From contig JABUTC010000008.1 in the NCBI GenBank assembly GCA_021442505.1, positions 34,818 to 40,301 of the forward strand: a stretch of 5,484 nucleotides of DNA, in the 5' to 3' direction. The position numbers and the translations under genes are program-made. Shown piece after piece: positions 1-5,339 of the stretch (its first letter is position 1; each line of letters begins with the position of its first letter). Under the pieces are notes generated by a model. It saw nothing but the letters and a program-made list of their open reading frames with translations. It did not search any database and was not told the DNA's origin. Origin of the DNA: Mogibacterium sp. GTDB lineage: Bacteria > Bacillota > Clostridia > Peptostreptococcales > Anaerovoracaceae.

Positions 1-766
1 TGGCTGTTATAACAGCCAGAAACATTAGACATACGAAGTATTTGATAACAAGCTTTGTTGCCACCTTCTCGTCTTCATCATGTGGAACCGTGAAGTCCCT
101 TCCGATTGCCCTAAAGCTTTCATAGATGAAAATAATTGTTTTTCCGAGCAGTGTGGTTTCGATGAACTTGTGCGCCTTAAGTCTCTTAATCAGGCTGACG
201 AAGCACAGTATACCGATTTCGATACAAATCGCAGCACCCAGAAGGCACAACGCAAATGAAGTCAGGTTTGTAAGTCCGTAAACGGCATCCTGTTTGGCAA
301 GCGGTTCAAAGAAGTCAAACCAGTCAAGGCTTTTTGTCATTTCCTTAATATTCAGAATCGGGACATATCCTAATCCGAAAAACAGAAGCCATCCAAGCAC
401 CAGAAACTCAAACCATATTCTGTCGAAGGAATTCAGTCTGATGTTGCCCTTTTCATCCTTCGAAAACCTTCCGCTCAGTACACACATCACACCTACTGAA
501 GCTGCAAAGATGATTAAGCAAATGATAATTCCCCACACCATTCCGCTTATGTAATGCGACATTCCGATGCGGTCGATGTGACCCACAAGCGGTCCAATCA
601 CATCCTCTGTCATCTCTTCAGCACTGTTGTAGCCGTATTTTGCAAACTCGTCTGCAGGCATAAGGCTTCTAAACCCCGACGTCAAGCCGATAAATGCCGT
701 TGCAATCACGCCTGACACAAGAGCTGCGACATTCGCAACAGTGTAAGTAATCCTTTTGTTATCCAT
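1..766 (-). CDS. Probable sensor histidine kinase, N-terminal membrane part only (truncated by window edge)
   Basis: A continuous 255-codon frame runs from the ATG at 764-766 to the left edge with no stop. The start has a good ribosome site (GGGAG, 7 nt spacing) that overlaps the stop region of the response regulator gene, so the two are translationally close and surely co-transcribed. I see hydrophobic segments at about residues 6-28, 76-98, 117-138, 166-190 and from 238 past the edge. A roughly 47-residue polar, probably extracytoplasmic loop (29-75) lies between the first two. A basic segment, SLIKRLKAHK (190-199), follows the fourth. HAMP, H-box and ATPase domains would lie beyond the edge, so the kinase call rests on position directly after an OmpR-type regulator and on the multi-pass N-terminus usual in clostridial sensor kinases. 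It would sense a signal at the membrane and phosphorylate the neighbouring regulator. An unrelated membrane protein is possible but less likely. Confidence 0.78.
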   Translation of the reverse strand, partial: MDNKRITYTVANVAALVSGVIATAFIGLTSGFRSLMPADEFAKYGYNSAEEMTEDVIGPLVGHIDRIGMSHYISGMVWGIIICLIIFAASVGVMCVLSGRFSKDEKGNIRLNSFDRIWFEFLVLGWLLFFGLGYVPILNIKEMTKSLDWFDFFEPLAKQDAVYGLTNLTSFALCLLGAAICIEIGILCFVSLIKRLKAHKFIETTLLGKTIIFIYESFRAIGRDFTVPHDEDEKVATKLVIKYFVCLMFLAVITA

Positions 767-777
767 CAAGTCTCTCC

Positions 778-1488
778 CTAAATCTTTTCAACCTTGTACC
801 CCACGCCCCAAACGACCTTGAGGTATTTCGGATTTTTCGGGTCAATCTCGATCTTTTCACGAATGCGACGGATGTGCACTGCCACGGTGTTTTCAGGGTT
901 AAAAGCTTCTTCCTTCCACACCGCCTCATAAATCTGCTCGATGCTGTACACTCTGCCGGCATTCTCCGTTAAAAGGCTCAGTATGCCGAACTCAAGCGGA
1001 GTTAGCGTCACCTCTTCACCGTCGACAGTAACGCTTTTGGTCGTATCGTCGATGACGAGGCCGCCGCTTTGGAATATGTTGTTTTTGCTCTCCGAAACTG
1101 CACTTCCAAGACTGTTGTAGCGCCTGAGCTGAGATTTGACCCTGGCAATAAGTTCAAGAGGATTGAAAGGTTTGGTGATGTAATCATCAGCCCCGATATT
1201 GAGACCGGTGATTTTATCATAATCCTCTGACTTGGCACTAAGCATAATAACGGGAATGTTGAGTTCCTCTCTCAGCTTAAGAGTTGCCTGGATTCCGTCA
1301 AGCCTTGGCATCATAACATCCATGATTATCAAACTGACATTCTCACGACGAGCAGTCTCAATCGCCTCAAAACCATCGTATGCCTTGAGAACGTTGTAGC
1401 CTTCGTTGCGAAGATAGATCTCCACAGCGCCTGCTATTTCCCTGTCGTCGTCTGCGACCAGTATTGTGTAATCGCTGTTCTGAAGCAT
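778..1488 (-). CDS. OmpR/PhoB-family response regulator, VanR-like
   Basis: This 236-aa protein has the full length and order of the family. A receiver domain spans about residues 7-122, with acidic residues D13-D15, phospho-acceptor D57 in the MDVMMPRLDG motif, switch residue S84, and K106 in the ITKPFNPLEL motif. A short linker follows, then a winged-helix DNA-binding domain (about 142-236) with TPLEFGILSLL, the recognition-helix region NTVAVHIRRIREKIE (200-214), and the wing WGVGYK (227-232). The WGVGYK ending and general sequence resemble VanR-type regulators, but nothing links it to vancomycin resistance. It should be a cytoplasmic transcription factor activated by the sensor kinase encoded 11 bp downstream. 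The start is supported by AAAGGAG about 9 nt before the ATG. All phosphorylation residues are present, so it appears functional. Target genes cannot be told from this window; self-regulation through the upstream dyad is possible. Confidence 0.95.
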   Translation of the reverse strand: MLQNSDYTILVADDDREIAGAVEIYLRNEGYNVLKAYDGFEAIETARRENVSLIIMDVMMPRLDGIQATLKLREELNIPVIMLSAKSEDYDKITGLNIGADDYITKPFNPLELIARVKSQLRRYNSLGSAVSESKNNIFQSGGLVIDDTTKSVTVDGEEVTLTPLEFGILSLLTENAGRVYSIEQIYEAVWKEEAFNPENTVAVHIRRIREKIEIDPKNPKYLKVVWGVGYKVEKI

Positions 1489-1529
1489 AATTTTCCGCTC
1501 CTTTCAATCCTTAAGCTGATGATAAACAA

Positions 1530-1558
1530 ATTATATTACGAAATATGTGATGCAAATC
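1530..1558 (-). promoter_or_regulatory. Candidate promoter of the response regulator/kinase operon
   Basis: Reading the minus strand, a perfect -10 hexamer TATAAT lies at 1530-1535, about 40 bp before the RR start codon. The -35 is poor: TTTGCA (1551-1556) with a 15-bp spacer, or GATTTG (1553-1558) with 17 bp. A strong -10 with a weak -35 is typical of activator-dependent promoters, which would fit control by the RR itself. This is inference from consensus matching only. Confidence 0.4.
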
Positions 1559-1567
1559 TTTCGAAAT

Positions 1568-1595
1568 TCTTAAGACATTTAGCGATGTCATAAGA
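1568..1595. promoter_or_regulatory. Dyad upstream of the RR promoter, possible operator
   Basis: TCTTAAGACAT (1568-1578) and ATGTCATAAGA (1585-1595) form an inverted repeat with 10 of 11 positions matching around a 6-nt centre. Its centre is about 58 bp upstream of the start point predicted from the TATAAT at 1530-1535, a usual position for an activator site. There is no T-run, so it is not an intrinsic terminator. OmpR-type regulators often prefer direct repeats, so the binding protein is uncertain. Confidence 0.35.
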
Positions 1596-1620
1596 TTTAC
1601 ACATGTCGAGGATGTGCTTA

Positions 1621-1847
1621 TTAATAATTGTTTGAGATGAATACGGTGCGCCTGCCACAAAGTGCATCCGCAGGAGTGGTTGCAAGTCTAGACTGAGCGA
1701 CGCGCAACCTGGCTAAGAGTATGTCACTGTTTGAGCGAAGCGAGTTTGACATACTCTCCAGGTTGAAGGAGCGATGTCCAAAGACTTGCCCACGACGAGG
1801 ACGTACTTAGTGGCAGGCGCACCACATTTATCTCAGATAATTACTTA
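1621..1847. repeat. Large nested imperfect palindrome (structured element, possibly MITE-like or a structured RNA)
   Basis: Almost the whole segment folds on itself. The outer arms pair 1625-1642 with 1826-1843, with three G·T pairs in the plus strand. The core is a perfect 14-bp repeat, GGTGCGCCTGCCAC (1645-1658) with GTGGCAGGCGCACC (1810-1823). Further pairings are 1660-1669 with 1799-1808 (two non-Watson-Crick positions), GTGG 1676-1679 with CCAC 1790-1793, GCAAGTCT 1682-1689 with AGACTTGC 1782-1789, CAACCTGG 1705-1712 with CCAGGTTG 1758-1765, and AGAGTATGTCA 1716-1726 with TGACATACTCT 1747-1757. My hand pairing gives about 68 Watson-Crick pairs around a 20-nt apical loop. The outer arm includes the stop codon of the DUF1847-type gene. 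No transposase, clear target duplication or T-run is seen, so mobile-element, RNA-gene and terminator explanations all remain unproven. No coding frame of note lies within it. Confidence 0.85.
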
Positions 1848-2488
1848 AGTTCCTCCGAGTCCTCCATCAATCTCTTGTAATAGAACTCCGCCTGATGAAG
1901 CGCCGCAACAGGATTGTGTCCAAGCACCCTGTCCTTCGCAACCAGGGTTGTAATCGGCGCCTCCGAATGCTTATAGAACAGGCTGTCATGTCCCACACAA
2001 AGCCCCATAACTATATTGAAATCCGTCTTCTCTTCGTTAAGCAATTTTGCCTGCAGAACCGGATTGCAGATATTGACTCCAAGCTCATTGCACGAAGGGT
2101 CGCAACCTACATCATCCTTCTTCTGAGTGCCGCACTTGCACGCAACGCCGTATACCTCGAAACCGTGATTGCGAAGTATTTTAGCAAGGGTGCGCGCGTC
2201 GAAAAGCAGTCCTACGCATGTTGCGATTCCAAGCTTTTTATAGCCCATTCTCCTTGCAAAAACTATTATCTCTTCAACCCTGCACCACTGCATGTATCCA
2301 TCGTGTTCAACGGTCGCCGACACCTGCGCAATTTTGCGGTCCTCGGTGCCCTCGGCATAGCAGGCCATAGCATCCGCCAGCACCTTCTCATCCATATGTG
2401 TCGTCAGACAGAACTCAGGATAAGTCTTATCCATATGATTGCAATTACTTACGGCACAGTCGATACAGGATAATTTCTTTTCGCTCAT
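1841..2488 (-). CDS. DUF1847-type cysteine-rich, probably metal-binding protein
   Basis: The protein has 215 residues and 13 cysteines. The N-terminus carries C8-x2-C11-x4-C16 and C27. A central CKC pair (C117, C119) is followed by C129, C133 and C141, and C164 sits in a GLCVGHDS motif with H167. This cysteine spacing and motifs such as ATCVGLLFDAR (89-99) and LGHNPVAAL (189-197) match my recollection of the uncharacterised DUF1847 family of anaerobes. A metal or Fe-S cluster is plausible but not shown. There is no signal peptide or membrane segment, so it should be cytoplasmic. The start is set by AGGAG 7 nt before the ATG at 2486-2488. It has its own promoter, divergent from a TetR-family gene that may control it. 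The stop codon at 1841-1843 lies inside the outer arm of the large palindrome. No enzymatic role can be assigned. Confidence 0.88.
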   Translation of the reverse strand: MSEKKLSCIDCAVSNCNHMDKTYPEFCLTTHMDEKVLADAMACYAEGTEDRKIAQVSATVEHDGYMQWCRVEEIIVFARRMGYKKLGIATCVGLLFDARTLAKILRNHGFEVYGVACKCGTQKKDDVGCDPSCNELGVNICNPVLQAKLLNEEKTDFNIVMGLCVGHDSLFYKHSEAPITTLVAKDRVLGHNPVAALHQAEFYYKRLMEDSEELK

Positions 2489-2523
2489 TTTAAATCTCCT
2501 TTTATGATTACTTTCCGCATTGG

Positions 2524-2552
2524 ATTATAGCACAATTTGGGATACTTGTTTA
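2524..2552 (-). promoter_or_regulatory. Promoter of the DUF1847-type gene
   Basis: On the minus strand, TAAACA (2547-2552, 4 of 6 to the -35 consensus) and a perfect TATAAT (2524-2529) are separated by 17 bp. The predicted start is about 30 bp before the gene's ATG, leaving room for the AGGAG at 2496-2500. The -35 overlaps the -35 of the divergent tetR promoter. Confidence 0.6.
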
Positions 2553-2574
2553 TTTTTACACACAATGGTAAAAT
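2546..2574 (+). promoter_or_regulatory. Promoter of the TetR-family gene
   Basis: TTGTTT (2546-2551) and TAAAAT (2569-2574) are separated by 17 bp, and the -10 is preceded by TGG, an extended -10 motif. The predicted start is near 2581, about 35 bp before the tetR ATG. Five of its six -35 bases are shared with the divergent promoter, so a repressor bound here could block both. Confidence 0.6.
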
Positions 2575-2587
2575 CTGTATAAGAATT

Positions 2588-2602
2588 GTTAAAGTGTTAA
2601 AG
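2588..2602 (+). repeat. Tandem GTTAAAG repeat in the tetR leader
   Basis: GTTAAAG occurs twice, at 2588-2594 and 2596-2602, separated by one T. It lies just downstream of the predicted tetR start point and just before the ribosome site AAAGGA (2603-2608). It could be part of an autoregulatory site, though TetR proteins normally bind inverted repeats, and so short a repeat in AT-rich DNA may be chance. Confidence 0.3.
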
Positions 2603-2615
2603 AAAGGACATTGTT

Positions 2616-3230
2616 ATGACTTCCAGCATAAGCACTGACGCAAAAGAAAGAAACGATTTTAAAGACAAGAGAGAGGATCGCCGTGTTGCAAAGACCAAGA
2701 AGTCAATTCGAGTGGCTTTTACCAAACTTCTTGCAGAAAAGGACTTCAACACAATAACTGTAACCGACATCGCAAAAGAAGCTGACATCAATAGAAAGAC
2801 CTTTTACAACTATTACACCTGCATCAGCGATGTTCATGATGAGATTGAAGATAACATTGTGCAGGGATATGTAAATGTTCTTAAGGATGCAGACTTCCGC
2901 GACATACTGACTAACCCACGCGATACAGTCATCAAACTTCACAACAGCATGGAGGACTTTTTCGACCTCTACGGTAATGTGGTAAAAATCAATCGCAACG
3001 GTCACCTCGTTGACAAGATTGTCGACACTATGACCGAGGAGGTGTCGGCTATCATCATGGAGCAGACCAATGCAGACAAGGCAAAGGCTTCCACCATCTG
3101 CCAGTTCATCCTTGCCGGAACCATCAATGTTTACAGACAGTGGTTCAGAAACGGCCAGAAGGAACCAATCGATGAGATTTTCGACTTCATTGGCACTATG
3201 GCGTCTGCAGCGCTTGCGAGCGTTATGTAA
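2616..3230 (+). CDS. TetR/AcrR-family transcriptional regulator
   Basis: This 204-aa protein has the normal length for the family. After a polar, charged tail of about 22 residues comes a TetR-type helix-turn-helix domain (about 24-70). It includes TKKSIRVAFTKLLAEKDFNTITVTDIA, split here by convention into helix 1 (27-40) and the ITVTDIAKEADI region (47-58), and the recognition-helix signature NRKTFYNYY (59-67). Residues 75-204 form the mostly helical ligand-binding and dimerisation part, which is too variable to predict a ligand. It should act as a cytoplasmic dimer, usually a repressor relieved by a small molecule. The start is supported by AAAGGA 7 nt upstream and by a good promoter. The gene is divergent from the DUF1847-type gene with overlapping promoter elements, so that gene and tetR itself are the likeliest targets. 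It ends at a strong terminator shared with the convergent membrane-protein gene. Confidence 0.93.
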   Translation: MTSSISTDAKERNDFKDKREDRRVAKTKKSIRVAFTKLLAEKDFNTITVTDIAKEADINRKTFYNYYTCISDVHDEIEDNIVQGYVNVLKDADFRDILTNPRDTVIKLHNSMEDFFDLYGNVVKINRNGHLVDKIVDTMTEEVSAIIMEQTNADKAKASTICQFILAGTINVYRQWFRNGQKEPIDEIFDFIGTMASAALASVM

Positions 3231-3250
3231 TCACAAAGAATCTAAACATC

Positions 3251-3283
3251 AAAAGAACAGGACCAAAGTCCTGTTCTTTTTTT
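3251..3283 (+). terminator. Rho-independent terminator, probably bidirectional
   Basis: AAAAGAACAGGAC (3251-3263) and GTCCTGTTCTTTT (3268-3280) form a perfect 13-bp stem with a CAAA loop. Seven Ts run from 3277 to 3283 on the plus strand. It lies 20 bp after the tetR stop. Read from the other strand, the same stem follows the convergent membrane-protein gene (stop at 3306-3308) and ends in four Ts, so it probably serves both, better for tetR. Confidence 0.95.
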
Positions 3284-3305
3284 GCCACTTATTACAATTT
3301 GGAAA

Positions 3306-4415
3306 TTATTCCATACGAGCAGCTGCCTCTTCGTAGTCGTGAGTTCCAACCCAAACGTCGCTCTTGTAAGGATTGATACCCATCTTCTTTGCTCTCTTGA
3401 AGATAACTGCGATGCAAACAACGTTTGCTGCAATAGCAAGGATAGCAATAACACCCTGTGCTCTAGGATCAGCAGTGATGCCCATCTGTGCAACTACATC
3501 TCCAGCCATTGAAGTCTTACCCATTCCCGAGTTGTAGAGTCCGATAGCTGCATCGTACATATCGATAGCCTTCAGGCCTGCAGCCTCTGCTCCGCCGTAG
3601 ATTGTTGGCATAACTGAGAAGCTCTTCGAAATCTGGAAGAGTGGGAAAACCTGTGCGAACATACACCAGATAGCCAGTGTGTTTGCACGGTTCTGAATCC
3701 ATCCTCCTCTGTTCCACAGAGCGTTTGCAAATGTAGGAGCAAGAAGAAGTGCTACTCCACAGTACCAAGTATGTGTAGGCAGGTTCAGATATGTGTACTC
3801 GAAGTTCCAAAGGTCATATGCAATGATGAACCAGATTGTCATATCCGGCCACAGCATATCCTTCTGATCCTTCGATGTGTAGATATTCCACCACGATGTC
3901 ATACAGAAAATGTTGATGATTCCTGCAAGTGCGTTAACGAGGTTCCACCAACCACCGTAGATGAATACTCCCTCATTTGATGCCCACCATGCGCCTGCAA
4001 AGTTTCCTGTAATCTTGAATGCTGCCATTGCTGACTCGAGGTCGGATACAACAGCAATCAGGATATTGATTGCAACGATGAGGAACGGGAATACCTTAAA
4101 CCACTGCTCTTTACCGATGCTCCACTTGTACTTAATCATCATGAAGCCGACACAACCGATATCAGCCGCATATAGCTTTGCATAGTGGAACCAGCCATTC
4201 ATGTACTCATAGGTTGGATTGTTATGACCGCCGAACGCTCCGAACTGAATACCTATAAAGTATACAAGCAGGATTGTAGGGATTATTACAAGTACAATAA
4301 TTCCGCCTGTCTTGGTTCTTCTAGCGATCTCGTTCATTACAATCAGGCCTACGAATACAGCCACCCATCCGAGAATCTGAGTTCCCGATGTGCTTCCGTA
4401 AATCTGAAATAACAT
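3306..4415 (-). CDS. Tryptophan-rich polytopic membrane protein of unknown function (resembles DUF5692)
   Basis: The protein has 369 residues with hydrophobic segments near 12-30, 37-58, 78-94, 106-124, 157-173, 192-210, 216-234, 245-262 and 319-339, so about eight or nine membrane passes. Tryptophan is strikingly common (18 residues, nearly 5%), with WW pairs at 143-144, 156-157 and 175-176. A weakly hydrophobic stretch of about 55 residues (263-318) separates the last two predicted segments, and a charged tail (340-369) follows the last. The N-terminal pattern and length resemble my memory of the uncharacterised DUF5692 family of Firmicutes; this is a resemblance, not a search result. No transporter, kinase or peptidase motif is evident. 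The start has GGGAG 6 nt before the ATG. The gene is convergent with tetR across a shared terminator and 120 bp downstream of thiD on the same strand. A substrate or role cannot be named. Confidence 0.85.
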   Translation of the reverse strand: MLFQIYGSTSGTQILGWVAVFVGLIVMNEIARRTKTGGIIVLVIIPTILLVYFIGIQFGAFGGHNNPTYEYMNGWFHYAKLYAADIGCVGFMMIKYKWSIGKEQWFKVFPFLIVAINILIAVVSDLESAMAAFKITGNFAGAWWASNEGVFIYGGWWNLVNALAGIINIFCMTSWWNIYTSKDQKDMLWPDMTIWFIIAYDLWNFEYTYLNLPTHTWYCGVALLLAPTFANALWNRGGWIQNRANTLAIWCMFAQVFPLFQISKSFSVMPTIYGGAEAAGLKAIDMYDAAIGLYNSGMGKTSMAGDVVAQMGITADPRAQGVIAILAIAANVVCIAVIFKRAKKMGINPYKSDVWVGTHDYEEAAARME

Positions 4416-4535
4416 AACTATCTCCCTTCCTTAGTATAGCTTTCGCAAAACTACTATGTAAAAAGTTTGATTAAATTTTAACGCAATCGCAATTCTAATT
4501 AAAGGGACAATTTTTTGTTGAATTGAGTATAAACC
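4416..4535. other. AT-rich intergenic gap between thiD and the membrane-protein gene
   Basis: This 120-bp gap holds the ribosome site of the downstream gene (4422-4429) and possible but unconvincing minus-strand promoters. TATACT at 4433-4438 has a TTTACA 18 bp upstream, but would start transcription almost on the ribosome site. A TAAAAT further up lacks a clear -35. A weak 5-bp stem CAATT/AATTG (4508-4512 with 4521-4525) is too poor to call a thiD terminator, so read-through from thiD into the membrane-protein gene is possible. Confidence 0.4.
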
Positions 4536-5339
4536 CTAAACCTCCTCGGAGAATCTTCCCGCAAGGTCAAAATTATGCTGCATCGGTCCGCTTCCTGCGC
4601 CAAGGTCCAGCATTGCCGCAAGTGCACCCGAGATGTACTCCTTTGCTCTTTCAACAGAATCCTCCATAGTGAAGCCTTTTGCCAGGTTTGAAGCAATCGC
4701 ACTCGAAAGCGTACAGCCCGTGCCGTGAGTGTTTGGATTATCGATTCTTTTTCCCTTGAACCACTTGCACTCGCCGTTTGAATAGAGCAAATCATTTGCA
4801 TCGTTGATCTTGTGACCGCCCTTGCAAAGAACTGCAGCGTCATATTTATCTCCAATAAACTTTGCAGCTGCAATCATATCCTCTTCGTTTTTTATTGTCA
4901 TTCTGGACAGGATTTCAGCCTCCGGAATATTCGGCGTAAGAAGGTCTGCCAGTGGGAAAAGCTTCTCCTGAAGCACAGCCACCGCATCGTCTGCGATAAG
5001 CTTCGCCCCGCTTGTCGCTACCATCACCGGATCAACGACGATTTTTACCGCTTCATATTCTTTGAGTTTCTGCGCAATAACTTCAATCAGCCCTATCGAT
5101 GAAACCATTCCTATCTTCACCGCGTCAGGCCTGATATCGGTAAAAACCGCATCAAGCTGCTGCCCCAGGAATTCCGGTGTGGATTCCATAATAGCTGTTA
5201 CGCCGGTTGTATTCTGTGCTGTCAAGGCAGTAATCGCACTCATAGCATAAACGCCATTCATGGTCATAGTCTTGATATCCGCCTGAATTCCGGCGCCTCC
5301 ACAGGAATCGCTTCCTGCGATTGTCAATGCTGTTCTCAT
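4536..5339 (-). CDS. thiD: Hydroxymethylpyrimidine/phosphomethylpyrimidine kinase (ThiD)
   Basis: ThiD phosphorylates 4-amino-5-hydroxymethyl-2-methylpyrimidine (HMP) and then HMP-phosphate, giving the pyrimidine diphosphate used for thiamine phosphate synthesis in the cytoplasm. The 267-aa length is normal. Ribokinase-fold signatures are all present: IAGSDSCGGAGIQADIKT (7-24), ITALTAQNT (36-44), KIGMVSS (75-81), DPVMVATSGAKL (103-114), LLTPNIPEAEIL (133-144), VLCKGGH (170-176), and the ATP/anion-hole motif NTHGTGCTLSSAIA (203-216) with C209. I placed the start at the ATG at 5337-5339 because AAAGGAG lies 7 nt before it and the family N-terminus begins there. The same frame stays open upstream to the window edge, but those 46 codons are unlike any ThiD. 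No TPP riboswitch motif is visible in the 145 bp upstream. The pyridoxal kinase PdxK is related, but the SDSCGGAGIQAD motif favours ThiD. Confidence 0.95.
   Translation of the reverse strand: MRTALTIAGSDSCGGAGIQADIKTMTMNGVYAMSAITALTAQNTTGVTAIMESTPEFLGQQLDAVFTDIRPDAVKIGMVSSIGLIEVIAQKLKEYEAVKIVVDPVMVATSGAKLIADDAVAVLQEKLFPLADLLTPNIPEAEILSRMTIKNEEDMIAAAKFIGDKYDAAVLCKGGHKINDANDLLYSNGECKWFKGKRIDNPNTHGTGCTLSSAIASNLAKGFTMEDSVERAKEYISGALAAMLDLGAGSGPMQHNFDLAGRFSEEV

Noticed and set aside
294..554. An 86-codon plus-strand frame opposite the sensor gene
   Set aside because: The minus strand carries an unbroken 255-codon hydrophobic protein with a ribosome site directly after the RR gene; the plus frame is its shadow.
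1685..1694. AGTCTAGACT, a perfect 10-bp palindrome inside the left arm
   Set aside because: Most of it is already used in the long-range pairing GCAAGTCT/AGACTTGC; a palindrome this short gives no independent evidence of a binding site.
1621..1847. Palindrome as an intrinsic terminator or as an insertion sequence
   Set aside because: No T-run follows either arm, and there is no room for a transposase and no clear flanking target duplication. A terminator or IS label is therefore unsupported, though a non-autonomous repeat remains possible.
1895..2473. A 192-codon plus-strand open frame opposite the DUF1847-type gene
   Set aside because: It is the antisense shadow of a well-supported gene. 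It has no plausible ribosome site, its composition is odd and it matches no family.
4484..4496. Short direct repeat GCAATCGCAATT upstream of the membrane-protein gene
   Set aside because: Too short and in AT-rich DNA; no second site or symmetry supports an operator.
4499..4873. A 124-codon minus-strand frame overlapping the end of thiD
   Set aside because: It lies in another frame over conserved ThiD motifs; the ThiD reading is unambiguous.
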